Shown: positions 1-8,250 of the stretch, in pieces
Position numbering within the stretch: the first letter of the stretch is position 1
Layout: the number at the start of each line of letters is the position of its first letter
Assembly (NCBI GenBank): GCA_021325145.1
Contig: JAJPHR010000110.1
Span: 1-64,000 of the forward strand
Direction of reading: 5' to 3'
Length of the DNA stretch: 64,000 nt
Source: Verrucomicrobiota bacterium
GTDB lineage: Bacteria > Verrucomicrobiota > Verrucomicrobiia > Limisphaerales > Pedosphaeraceae
Program-made: the position numbers and the translations under genes
Notes under the pieces: generated by a model
The model's input: the letters and a program-made list of their open reading frames with translations, nothing else
What the model was told of the DNA's origin: nothing
Database searches by the model: none

Positions 1-1349
1 GTCCAAATCTCCGCCAGCGTGGGATGGTAGTGTGGCACCGCGGCCAGTTCATGAACCGTCATGCGTTTGTACATGGCCACGACGATCTCATGCAGCAGAT
101 CGCTGCCATCCGGGCCAACGCAACTACCGCCGATGATTTCCCCCGTGGCCGGGTTTGCCAGCAATTTCACGAAACCATCCTTTGCTTCCATGAGGAGCGA
201 CTTGCCGTGATCGGCGAACGGGTAACTGGCGGCGCGATAGGGAATCGCTCGCGCCAGCGCCGCCCGCTCTGTCAGGCCGATGACCGCGATTTGCGGCTCG
301 GTGAACACGATTTCCATCAGCAGCCGATAATCCATCTGGCGTGGATGATTCGGGTTCGCGATATTGCATGCGGCGACTTCGCCCTGTTGCACGGCGATGT
401 GGACGATCTCATACGGTCCGGTGCAATCGCCCGCGACATAGATGTGTTTCGCGGAGGTTTGCATTTCCTCGTTGGCGATGATGCGGCTGTTCTCGGTGGC
501 GACACCGGCTTTGGCGAGATCAAGCCCCTCGGTGTTGGCGATGCGGCCCAGCGCAAAGAGAATTTCCTCCGCTTCCACGTGGATTTCCTGCGCGCCATGC
601 AGGAAGGAAACCCGTTTGCCGCCTGATTTGCGCGTCGCCGCCAGCAGCTTCGTGTTCGTATAAACCGTAATGCCTTCGCGGCGAAAAACGTTCTCCAGCG
701 TATCGGTTGCGTCCACGTCAAAATCGTGCAGGACGTGCGTGCTGCGTTGAATCAGAGTCACCTTGACGTCGAATCGCGCGAAGAATTGCGCAAACTCCAT
801 CCCGACCGCGCCGCCACCGAGCACGATGAGCGACTTGGGCAATCGCTTGAGTTCCAGCGCGTCGTCACTGGTGAGGTAGCCGACTTCGTCGAGAAACGGC
901 AGCGGCGATGGCGCGACGCGCGAACCGGTGCTGATGACGAAGTTTCTGGCGGTGAACTTCCCGCCTGTGCTCAAGGCCACCGTGTGCGGATCCAAAAACC
1001 GCGCTTCCGCCCGCAAAAACTCGAACGTCCCCTCCGTAAGCTGCTGGCGGCGGTGCCCGGCAAAATCCTGGACCATGGCATCTTTGCGCGCCATGACTTG
1101 CTCAAAATCGAAGCCGGCCCCTTTCACCCGAATCCCCCACGGGTCCGGATGCCGGACCAAATGCATCACCTCGGCGGCGTAAAGCAGCGCCTTCGTCGGC
1201 ATGCAACCCCGCAGGATGCAAAGCCCGCCCACTTCGCGCCCGCCTTCGATCACCACCGTGCGCAGGTCGGCATTGGCCGCGGTTCGGGCCGCAGCATAGC
1301 CGGCGCTGCCGCCCCCAATTACCGCCACGTCGTAGTCAAAATCAGCCAT
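1..1349 (-). CDS. Dihydrolipoamide dehydrogenase-like pyridine nucleotide-disulfide oxidoreductase (3' end cut by window)
   Basis: FAD/NAD(P)H flavoprotein of the class I disulfide oxidoreductase family (Lpd, mercuric reductase, SthA group). The N-terminus has the FAD motif GGGSAG at residues 12-17 and a redox-active pair in GGLCILRGCMPTK (Cys44 and Cys49, CX4C). A second Rossmann motif, GGGAVGMEF, lies in the middle, followed by the FAD site VAGDCTGPYEIVH. The dimerisation segment carries the catalytic His-Glu pair in HYHPTLAE. Only about the last 15 residues are missing. The start is taken at ATG 1349; an in-frame ATG at 1361 is possible, and neither has a clear Shine-Dalgarno sequence. No pyruvate or oxoglutarate dehydrogenase genes are adjacent, so the substrate (lipoamide, glutathione-like or metal) cannot be fixed. 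Family call certain, exact enzyme uncertain. Confidence 0.85.
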   Translation of the reverse strand, partial: MADFDYDVAVIGGGSAGYAAARTAANADLRTVVIEGGREVGGLCILRGCMPTKALLYAAEVMHLVRHPDPWGIRVKGAGFDFEQVMARKDAMVQDFAGHRRQQLTEGTFEFLRAEARFLDPHTVALSTGGKFTARNFVISTGSRVAPSPLPFLDEVGYLTSDDALELKRLPKSLIVLGGGAVGMEFAQFFARFDVKVTLIQRSTHVLHDFDVDATDTLENVFRREGITVYTNTKLLAATRKSGGKRVSFLHGAQEIHVEAEEILFALGRIANTEGLDLAKAGVATENSRIIANEEMQTSAKHIYVAGDCTGPYEIVHIAVQQGEVAACNIANPNHPRQMDYRLLMEIVFTEPQIAVIGLTERAALARAIPYRAASYPFADHGKSLLMEAKDGFVKLLANPATGEIIGGSCVGPDGSDLLHEIVVAMYKRMTVHELAAVPHYHPTLAEIW

Positions 1350-1429
1350 CAGGAACAGCATGGTTTTCGCCGCGCCGGTTTTCAAATTAAATCCAAAGGC
1401 CAGAAACAGAGCGTCGTTTATTTGATGTT

Positions 1430-1476
1430 TGCTGCCTGCAGCTTTTCTGGTGTTTGGAGCCTGGTGTTTGTTGTTT
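1430..1476 (+). repeat. Dispersed GTTTGGAGC-type intergenic repeat, copy 1
   Basis: This stretch contains AGCTTTTCTGGTGTTTGGAG followed by CCTGGTGTTTGTTGTTT. The same words occur in inverted orientation at 30141-30186 and again, variant, at 30218-30264. It sits in the gap between the divergent lpd-like and DUF5069 genes. It is internally repetitive (GTGTTTGGAG, GTGTTTG) and G/T-rich on this strand. Confidence 0.7.
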
Positions 1477-1500
1477 AAAATTCAAGCTCCGCGCCCAAGA

Positions 1501-1529
1501 TTGACAAGACCCGCTTCGCTGTCGATTAT
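1501..1529 (+). promoter_or_regulatory. Sigma70-type promoter giving a leaderless DUF5069 mRNA
   Basis: TTGACA (1501-1506, perfect -35), a 17-nt spacer and GATTAT (1524-1529, 4 of 6 matches). With the -10 box ending at 1529, the expected +1 is 1536, the A of the ATG start codon. There is no room for a Shine-Dalgarno sequence. Confidence 0.65.
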
Positions 1530-1535
1530 GCTTCC

Positions 1536-1961
1536 ATGAGCAACGAAATCATCTATCCCCGCAGCCCGCGCGAGACGATGAGCGGCTGGGTCTATCTGCC
1601 GCGCTTCGTCGATAAAATCCGCCTGCACCTGGCCGGCAAGCTGCACCCCGATTATCAGGAGAATTTCACCAAAGGCTTCGACGGCGCCTGGCTCAAAGCC
1701 GCCGGCGTTTCCGCCGATGAAATGATCAATGTCGTCAAAAACTCAGTAACCGACGGCCAAGTCGCCGATTGGGTCGCGAAACACGTCAAAAAATCGGATG
1801 CCGAAAAAATTGCCTTCCGTGATTTCGTCCTTAAACGCGGCACCGAAGGCGGCGAAGTCACCGAGCGCCTCAAAATGCGAAAACGCGAATCCGGCCTCTC
1901 CCACCGCGACGACATCACCTGCTTCGTCGATTACATCGACGCGGACGAGAAGCGGATTTAA
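1536..1961 (+). CDS. DUF5069 domain-containing protein
   Basis: A 141-residue protein that matches the small DUF5069 family as I recall it from Verrucomicrobiota and related phyla. Function is unknown. It has no signal peptide or membrane segment, so it is probably cytoplasmic. Features visible are an N-terminal block with SGWVYLPRFVDKIR, a central charged helix, and a C-terminal segment ending CFVDYIDADEKRI. It stands alone: the next gene (2024-2320) is on the opposite strand and convergent. The start ATG at 1536 coincides with the transcription start predicted from the upstream promoter, so translation would begin on a leaderless message. Confidence 0.85.
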   Translation: MSNEIIYPRSPRETMSGWVYLPRFVDKIRLHLAGKLHPDYQENFTKGFDGAWLKAAGVSADEMINVVKNSVTDGQVADWVAKHVKKSDAEKIAFRDFVLKRGTEGGEVTERLKMRKRESGLSHRDDITCFVDYIDADEKRI

Positions 1962-2023
1962 AGACGGGAAGAAGCAGTGAAGTTGGACTTGCGTCTGTGT
2001 GATGCAGCCCCCGAGCGGGATTG

Positions 2024-2320
2024 TCACATGACTTCGGGTTTGGAATCCAGGAACTTCAACCACTTAAAAGTTCCAAAAATGGAGAAAGCCCACAAGATCA
2101 TGCCGACCGCAAAGCGTTCCCAAAAGAAAAGAACCTGGAATCCTCCCCACATGACGCTGCCGGGGTGCGAGGTTTCGCCGTCCAATACCAGATAGGCCGT
2201 CGCTCCGAATCGAACCATGTGATGGAAAGCGGCAATGGGACCGAAGAACGCCCAGGTCAGCCCACAGAGCCAAAAGCCGTACACCAGAATCTTGGCGACT
2301 TTTGCTCCAAGGGTGCGCAT
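2024..2320 (-). CDS. Small integral membrane protein, unknown function
   Basis: 98 residues with three hydrophobic stretches: about 9-30 (VAKILVYGFWLCGLTWAFF), about 36-50, and about 60-85 (WGGFQVLFFWERFAVGMILW). The short hydrophilic tail ends DSKPEVM. The composition is rich in Trp and Phe and lacks enzyme motifs. It is divergent from the threonine dehydratase gene and convergent with DUF5069, so it is a single-gene unit. I do not recognise a family. Coding status is supported by the coherent transmembrane pattern and by the lack of a better frame on either strand. Confidence 0.55.
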   Translation of the reverse strand: MRTLGAKVAKILVYGFWLCGLTWAFFGPIAAFHHMVRFGATAYLVLDGETSHPGSVMWGGFQVLFFWERFAVGMILWAFSIFGTFKWLKFLDSKPEVM

Positions 2321-2381
2321 TGCAACGAGTGTAGTCCGTAGAAGCGTCTAAAGCAACGCCTTTCCTGTGCGCCCGCACAGC

Positions 2382-2410
2382 TTGACATCTCCGCGCCGCC
2401 GGTGATTAGT
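2382..2410 (+). promoter_or_regulatory. Sigma70-type promoter close to the threonine dehydratase start
   Basis: Perfect TTGACA at 2382-2387, a 17-nt spacer and ATTAGT at 2405-2410 (3 of 6; GATTAG one base earlier is an alternative). Predicted +1 is 2417, one base before ATG 2418. Confidence 0.5.
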
Positions 2411-2417
2411 GGTGTCC

Positions 2418-3641
2418 ATGACGGTGACTTTCCAGCACATCCAGGAAGCGGCGGAGCGAATTGCCGGCCACGTTGTTCAATCGCCGTGTCCTCGTTCCAT
2501 TCCGTTGTCGGAAGCGACGGGCATGAAAATCTTTTGCAAGCTGGAGTACTTGCAGCGGACGGGGAGTTTCAAGGAACGCGGCGCGCGCAACGCGCTGTCG
2601 TTGCTCACGGCCAGCCAACGCAAGACCGGGGTGATTGCCGCTTCGGCAGGCAATCACGCGCTCGGACTCGCCTACCACGGCCAATTGCTCGGCATCCCGG
2701 TTACGGTCGTCATGCCCCGGTTTGCGCCGCTCACGAAGGTAACCAACTGCCGCCGCTTGGGCGCAACCGTCGTTTTGGAGGGCAGCGACATCGGCGAAGC
2801 GCGCGCCGCCGCAGACGAGATCGTCCGCGAAAAAGGACTGACGTATGTTAACGGTTTCGACGATCCCGCCATCATTGCCGGCCAGGGAACACTTGGCCTG
2901 GAAATTGCCGCCCAGGTGCCGGACGTGGACGCGGTGATCGTGCCGATTGGCGGCGCGGGGTTGATTGCCGGCATCGCGCTCGCGCTCAAGGCGCTCAAGC
3001 CGCACGTGGAAATAATCGGCGTCGAACCGGAACACGCCGCGAGTTTCATAGCGGCGATGGCGGCTGGCCGGCCCGTGCGTTACGAATTGAAACCCACGCT
3101 GGCTGACGGTTTGAGTGTGCCGAAAGTGGGCGAGAACGCTTTTCAGATCGCGCGCTCATTGGTGGATCGCACGTTATTGGTGAGCGAGCAACAGATCGCC
3201 CTGGCGATCCTTCGCCTGCTTGAGTTGGAAAAGGCGGTGGTGGAAGGGGCCGGTGCTTCGCCGCTGGCCGTGTGCCTGGCCGGTCTGGTCCCGGAGTTGG
3301 AAGGCAAAACCGTCGTGCTCCCTTTGTGCGGTGGGAATATAGACACGCCGATCCTCGGTCGGGTGCTCGAACGCGGGCTCGTCTCCGACGGCCGGCTTTT
3401 TCGTTTCACGGCGCGAATCAGCGACCGCCCCGGCGGCCTGGCCCGCATTGCCGGACTGATCGCCGAAACTGGCGCGAGCATTATTGAAGTCGCGCACGAC
3501 CGCGCCTTTTGTATCGACGACATCAACACCGTGAACGTGCATTGCATCGTGGAAACCCGCGATGCCGAACACATCGCCGCGCTCAGCCAGCGCCTGAAGG
3601 CAGAAGGGTTTCTGATCAACACGAACGGCGCTCCTTCCTGA
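2418..3641 (+). CDS. ilvA: Threonine dehydratase (threonine ammonia-lyase), PLP-dependent, with C-terminal ACT domain
   Basis: Deaminates threonine (and probably serine) to 2-oxobutyrate, the first step to isoleucine or a catabolic reaction. The PLP lysine lies in GSFKERGA near residue 54. The substrate loop is ASAGNHALG, and the phosphate-binding glycine loop is PIGGAGLIAG. A C-terminal ACT domain starts near residue 325 (ISDRPGGLARIAGLI) and probably binds amino acids for allosteric control. At 407 residues it matches the short TdcB/IlvA class with one ACT domain. An in-frame GTG at 2409 is possible, but ATG 2418 fits the promoter. No other branched-chain genes are adjacent, so biosynthetic versus catabolic use is open. 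Confidence 0.9.
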   Translation: MTVTFQHIQEAAERIAGHVVQSPCPRSIPLSEATGMKIFCKLEYLQRTGSFKERGARNALSLLTASQRKTGVIAASAGNHALGLAYHGQLLGIPVTVVMPRFAPLTKVTNCRRLGATVVLEGSDIGEARAAADEIVREKGLTYVNGFDDPAIIAGQGTLGLEIAAQVPDVDAVIVPIGGAGLIAGIALALKALKPHVEIIGVEPEHAASFIAAMAAGRPVRYELKPTLADGLSVPKVGENAFQIARSLVDRTLLVSEQQIALAILRLLELEKAVVEGAGASPLAVCLAGLVPELEGKTVVLPLCGGNIDTPILGRVLERGLVSDGRLFRFTARISDRPGGLARIAGLIAETGASIIEVAHDRAFCIDDINTVNVHCIVETRDAEHIAALSQRLKAEGFLINTNGAPS

Positions 3642-3642
3642 A

Positions 3643-3682
3643 AGGCAGATTCACCTGCCTGGCCACGGAGCTCTGCGCTCCG
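3643..3682. terminator. Hairpins between convergent threonine dehydratase and treZ
   Basis: Two stems lie in the 48-nt gap between the two stop codons: AGGCAG-ATTCAC-CTGCCT (3643-3660) and CGGAGC-TCTGC-GCTCCG (3666-3682). No good T-tract follows on either strand, so a bidirectional terminator is an inference from position. Confidence 0.4.
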
Positions 3683-3689
3683 CCAGTTC

Positions 3690-5450
3690 TCAGCCGCCGC
3701 ATTTTAGAACCGTCGCACTGGCGGGAGCCAATTTCGCCGTGGTCGAAGTCACTTCCACACCGGATGCAGACCCGAGCAAGACTTTGTGTGCGCCTGCGCG
3801 CAAGCCGACGGCCCGCATCTGGCTCGAGAAATTGCAAGCAACCGTAAACGGGCCGCGTTTCATGACCAGCCATCTCTCCTTCTCGTTCCATTGCACACCG
3901 ATGGCATCCAGTCGCCCGTCCGTCAGGGAAGGCTCCGTTCGGCGCAAGTGAATTAATTGGCGATGCCACTCAAGAAGTTCCGCGTGCGGCGCGCGGGACA
4001 TTTCGCTCCAATCCAGTTTGGACGCCTGAAAAGTCCCGGGCGCTTGCGGGTCGGGAACTTCTTCCGGCTTCCAGCCGAACGCGGCAAACTCCCGGCGTCG
4101 GCCCTCGCGAATCGCCTTGCCCAATTCCTGGTCATGATCGGTGAAATACAAAAAGGGAGTGGACGCTGCCCACTCCTGGCCTTGGAAGAGCAGGGGAGGG
4201 AACGGCGCAGTGAGCAGGATCGCGGTGCCGATTTTCAACAGGCCAAGTTGCAGCGCCTCTTCATGCCGGCTGCCACCGATGACTTGCTGGATCCGTTCAC
4301 CGCGTGCGCGGTTGCCGATTTGGTCGTGGTTCTGCAGGCACACCACAAAGCGGTCGCCGCCCAGGCCCGCTGGCGAACGACCATGTCGCCGGCCGCGAAA
4401 GCGCGAGAATTGCCCGTCATAAACAAAGGCTTGCTGAATGGCTTTGCTTAATTGGGCCAGGCTGCCGAAATCCGAATAGTAACCGGTCGTTTCGCCGGTC
4501 AGCACGGAGTGCAGGGCGTGGTGAAAATCATCGCTCCATTGGGCATCGAGATTAAACCCGCCGCATTCCCGTGGCCAGAGGAGGCGCGGATCATTCAAAT
4601 CACTTTCGGCGATCAAAACCAGGCGCCGCCCGAGTTGCGCTTCAAGTGCTGCAACCTCAACCTTGAGTTGTTCGAGGAAGGGTTCCGCCGACGTATCGAG
4701 GATGGCGTGCACGGCATCCAGCCGGAGGCCGTCGAAATGGTAATCGCGCAGCCACATCAGCGCGTTATCGCAAAAGAAGCGCCGCACTTCGTCGCTGCCG
4801 CGGTCGTCGAAGTTAAGCGCCGGCCCCCACGGCGTGCAGTAGCGCGTGGTAAAGTAGGGGCCGAAACGTCCCAGGTAATTGCCAACCGGACCGAGGTGGT
4901 TGTAAACGACGTCGAGGACGACCGCCAGTTTTCGGGCGTGGCATGCCTGAACAAACCGTTTTAATCCAGCAGGCCCACCGTAAGCCTGATGCGGCGCGAA
5001 CAGATCCACGCCATCGTAACCCCACCCGCGGTCGCCGGGAAATTCATTCACCGGCATGATTTCGACATGCGTGACGCCGAGCATGACAAGATGGTCGAGC
5101 TTCCCAATCGCGGCGTCAAAATTGCCTTCCGGCGTGAAGGTGCCAATGTGAAGCTCATAAAAGATTGCTGATGACAATGGCGCCGCCTGCCAGCCAGCGT
5201 CGCTCCACGGAAACGCGCTGTGATCCACGACGTGAGAGAGCTTGTGAACACCGTTGGGCTGCCAAGGCGAGCGTGGGTCGGGGAACGGACCTTCGTCGTC
5301 CAGGACGAAGCCATAATCAGCGTTGCCGTCGCGCAATCGGGCTTCGATCTCCCACCAGCCGCCTTCGGCCGCGCTCATGGGCAGCCGTTGGCTTCCAAGC
5401 TGAAGCTCGACTTTGGAAGGAAGCGGCGCCCAAACGCGAAAGAGGTGCAT
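3690..5450 (-). CDS. treZ: Malto-oligosyltrehalose trehalohydrolase (TreZ, GH13)
   Basis: Releases trehalose from maltooligosyltrehalose made by TreY. At 586 residues it has normal length. The N-terminal beta-sandwich begins HLFRVWAPLPSKVEL. The GH13 barrel shows VVYNHLGPVGNYL (region I), DGLRLDAVHAI (nucleophile Asp in region II), LIAESDLNDPR (acid/base Glu) and CLQNHDQIGNR (transition-state Asp). GWGYDGVDLFAPHQAYGG is typical of TreZ and branching enzymes. It is the last gene of the operon and starts 4 nt after the treY stop, so translation is probably coupled. No signal peptide: cytoplasmic. Confidence 0.95.
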   Translation of the reverse strand: MHLFRVWAPLPSKVELQLGSQRLPMSAAEGGWWEIEARLRDGNADYGFVLDDEGPFPDPRSPWQPNGVHKLSHVVDHSAFPWSDAGWQAAPLSSAIFYELHIGTFTPEGNFDAAIGKLDHLVMLGVTHVEIMPVNEFPGDRGWGYDGVDLFAPHQAYGGPAGLKRFVQACHARKLAVVLDVVYNHLGPVGNYLGRFGPYFTTRYCTPWGPALNFDDRGSDEVRRFFCDNALMWLRDYHFDGLRLDAVHAILDTSAEPFLEQLKVEVAALEAQLGRRLVLIAESDLNDPRLLWPRECGGFNLDAQWSDDFHHALHSVLTGETTGYYSDFGSLAQLSKAIQQAFVYDGQFSRFRGRRHGRSPAGLGGDRFVVCLQNHDQIGNRARGERIQQVIGGSRHEEALQLGLLKIGTAILLTAPFPPLLFQGQEWAASTPFLYFTDHDQELGKAIREGRRREFAAFGWKPEEVPDPQAPGTFQASKLDWSEMSRAPHAELLEWHRQLIHLRRTEPSLTDGRLDAIGVQWNEKERWLVMKRGPFTVACNFSSQMRAVGLRAGAHKVLLGSASGVEVTSTTAKLAPASATVLKCGG

Positions 5451-5454
5451 GAGT

Positions 5455-8232
5455 TTACCTGGTCAATAATGCCACCGGGAAACGGCGTAAAAGGTCCGCC
5501 AGCAACAACCGGCCGCCGGCGAATTCCTCACCGGTGAGCAGGTTTCGCCAGCTTCCGGCCGGCAGTTCGATGGTCGTATCCATCCAATCATTGTCCAAGC
5601 CGCGAACGAGACGGGGCACGATGGTAATCGCCGCGCCGCCGCGAATGAAGGCAACCAGGTGCGCAGCCTTCATGCCGCTGGCGTGGCAGGGTTGATAATC
5701 GCTGGAGTTCGAAAAAAGTTCCGAGTGTTGGGCGCGAAATTTCAATGCCTGATGAATCAACCACAACTTTGGCAAACCTTCGCTTCGCCGCGCCCAGATT
5801 TCATCGACGGAAGGGGCATCAGTATTGGAAAGCAGACGCCGCCGCGATTCGAAATCGACCGGGCGGCGGTTGTCCGGATCGACCAGCGTGAGATTCCAAA
5901 GTTCGGTGCCTTGATAAATATCCGGAATGCCGGGCGCGGTGAGTTTCAGGAGAGTTTTCGCCAGTGAATTGATCCAACCAGCATCGGTGAACGCAGCGAC
6001 AAACTGCCCGAGATCTTGAATAAATTCGGGGTTGGCCAATGCCCCGGAAATGAAATTGTGGAGGGCGGTTTCGTAGCGGCTGTTATTTTCCGTCCAATTG
6101 GTGTGTTGCTTTGCCTCGCGGACGGCCTTTTCCATGTAGGCCAGGGCGCGGTCGGTGGACAGCGGCCAGGCGCCGAACAAGGTCTGGTAAAACAGATACT
6201 CAGCGTTGCGATCGGGCCAGCCATTCTCGCGGAAGCGCTCATTCATCGCCGCCCAGCGCAGGACGGTCTGCTGCCAGAGTTCGGGGATTTCCGAGAGCAA
6301 GCCCAGCCGTGCGCGCACGTCTTCCGAACGCTTGGTATCGTGAGTCGAGGTGCCCAGCATCGCCTCGGGTTGTTGAGCCTGGCGGAAAAGACATTGATCA
6401 TGAAAGAGGTCCGGGCTGACGCCAAAGCGGCCGGGATCGCCGCCGACTTCGTTGAGCGCGGTCAAACGGTTGTAGCGGTAAAACGCGGTGTCCTCGACGC
6501 CTTTAGCCATTACCGCTCCAGTGAATTGCTGAAAGCGAATGACGAATTCGTCTTCGAGGCGTCCGCGGATTTGCAAGGTGAGTAGTTCGTTTAGGAAAGC
6601 AACTGGCTCCGCCAATTCCGGCCTTTGTTCGCGGGCCAGCGACACGCCTTTGCGAATGTTCGCAAAGTCCGCCTCGGTGACACTGTTGCGGGAAGGCTCA
6701 ACGTAGCTGCGATACACCGGAAAGCAGGCGGCCAATTCCATCAAGGCGGACGCAAGCTCTTCACGGCCGAAGTCCGACCACCGGCAGTGCCGTGCCGAGA
6801 TTTGCAGGAGCACATCCGTGAGCCGATTAACCTCGCTCGCGAATAATTTCCGGAGGACGCGCCGTTTGCCTTCCCGCATCACGGCCTGCTCATCGGTTGG
6901 TTCACCCGTGAACGTGGCATAGAATCCGGCAAGCGAATCCGCACCGGCAGGGTCCACAAACAAACCATCCACGAGATTGGAGAAATCATAGCCGGTGGTG
7001 CCGGCGACCGGCCAGGCAGCCGGCGGCAACTCGTCCGGGCCCAGGATCTTTTCCAGAACGATCCAGGCCCGCGGCGCAAGCGCGCGGAGCCGCTCAAGGT
7101 ACTGTCTGGGATTGGCGAGTCCATCAATGTGGTCAACTCGCAGGCCGTCAACCAACCCGCGGTCGAGCCAGCGTTTGAGCAAGGTATGTGCGTCGGCAAA
7201 GACTTTTTCATCCTCGACCCGGACACCAGCCAGCGTGGCAATGCTGAAAAAACGGCGATAATTGAGTTCGCTATCGCCGCGCCGCCAAAAGGCCAGGCGA
7301 TAGTGCTGCTGCTGGATCAAGTCGTCGAGCGCCGGCGGATTATGGTTGATTTCGCGCAACGCAATGGAGATCGCTTTGGCCTCCGCAGAATCAGGATCGG
7401 ACAGGCGGCGCAGGCGCTTTTGCCGTGACCTGTTTCCGTTCGCTTCCGGCTTGCCATTTCCGCCCGCCTTCACTTCGGAGGCGGCAAGCATCGCCTCACG
7501 CAACACATCCGAATCACAAAGCCGGCGAGCGCGTTTGAGCACACCGCGAGTTGAGGCGGGGCTCAAGGGAAACCGCCGATCAAAATATTCGAGCACGAAC
7601 GTTCCGTCCTGAAATTCGCAGTGCAGTTCACCCCGTTGGAGCATGTGCGGGTAGCGGTCGCCGAGAACCGGCAGAAACACTTTTTCTTCCGAGGGTTGCC
7701 CCGGCGTCCGCCAGAAAATGTCGAAATGCCGCGCGAAGCGGCTGTCGCGCCCGTGAGTCAGCACATCCCACCACCAGCCGTTTTCCGGCCCATCGATGCC
7801 CATGTGATTGGGCACTATGTCCAGCACCAAGCCCATCCCGTGACGGCGCAGCTCGGCGACGAGCCGGGCCAGATCAGCTTCCGTACCCAGTTCGGGATTT
7901 AGCGCGTTGAAGTCACACACGTCATAGCCGTGGCTGCTTCCCGGACAGGCCTTAAGCAGGGGGGAGGCATAGATGTGAGAAATCCCAAGGGCGCTCAAGT
8001 ACGGCACCAATGCCAGCGCATCGTTGAGACGGAAGTTTGCGTTAAACTGTAATCGATAGGTGGCGCGCGGCGGTGACGAAGTCGCTTTGCGGCCTGGCTT
8101 GTTCCGGCGCAGGAGCTTCGACCGCTTCAAGCCACGAGCCGTTTCCAGCCGCAATCGGCGCGAACCAGGCCGGCTCGCGAATTGACCGGCACCCCGGGCA
8201 GACCTGGGTTTTGCGAGTAGTTTGCGGGCCAT
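5455..8232 (-). CDS. treY: Malto-oligosyltrehalose synthase (TreY, GH13)
   Basis: Converts the reducing-end maltosyl unit of linear alpha-glucans to a trehalosyl unit. The core begins RATYRLQFNANFRLNDAL and shows YASPLLKACPGSSHGYDVCD, LVLDIVPNHMG, GLRVDHIDGLANP and IVLEKILGPDE, all typical of the family. The C-terminus has GIPDIYQGTELW and LVDPDNRRPVDFE. About 57 residues precede the usual start. They are Arg/Lys-rich (RSARGAGQFASRPGSRRLR) and may be an extension or an upstream start chosen wrongly; I see no later in-frame ATG before the core. It lies 18 nt after the GH57 gene and 4 nt before treZ in one operon. Confidence 0.95.
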   Translation of the reverse strand: MARKLLAKPRSARGAGQFASRPGSRRLRLETARGLKRSKLLRRNKPGRKATSSPPRATYRLQFNANFRLNDALALVPYLSALGISHIYASPLLKACPGSSHGYDVCDFNALNPELGTEADLARLVAELRRHGMGLVLDIVPNHMGIDGPENGWWWDVLTHGRDSRFARHFDIFWRTPGQPSEEKVFLPVLGDRYPHMLQRGELHCEFQDGTFVLEYFDRRFPLSPASTRGVLKRARRLCDSDVLREAMLAASEVKAGGNGKPEANGNRSRQKRLRRLSDPDSAEAKAISIALREINHNPPALDDLIQQQHYRLAFWRRGDSELNYRRFFSIATLAGVRVEDEKVFADAHTLLKRWLDRGLVDGLRVDHIDGLANPRQYLERLRALAPRAWIVLEKILGPDELPPAAWPVAGTTGYDFSNLVDGLFVDPAGADSLAGFYATFTGEPTDEQAVMREGKRRVLRKLFASEVNRLTDVLLQISARHCRWSDFGREELASALMELAACFPVYRSYVEPSRNSVTEADFANIRKGVSLAREQRPELAEPVAFLNELLTLQIRGRLEDEFVIRFQQFTGAVMAKGVEDTAFYRYNRLTALNEVGGDPGRFGVSPDLFHDQCLFRQAQQPEAMLGTSTHDTKRSEDVRARLGLLSEIPELWQQTVLRWAAMNERFRENGWPDRNAEYLFYQTLFGAWPLSTDRALAYMEKAVREAKQHTNWTENNSRYETALHNFISGALANPEFIQDLGQFVAAFTDAGWINSLAKTLLKLTAPGIPDIYQGTELWNLTLVDPDNRRPVDFESRRRLLSNTDAPSVDEIWARRSEGLPKLWLIHQALKFRAQHSELFSNSSDYQPCHASGMKAAHLVAFIRGGAAITIVPRLVRGLDNDWMDTTIELPAGSWRNLLTGEEFAGGRLLLADLLRRFPVALLTR

Positions 8233-8250
8233 GGCAGCACTCCGGAAAGC

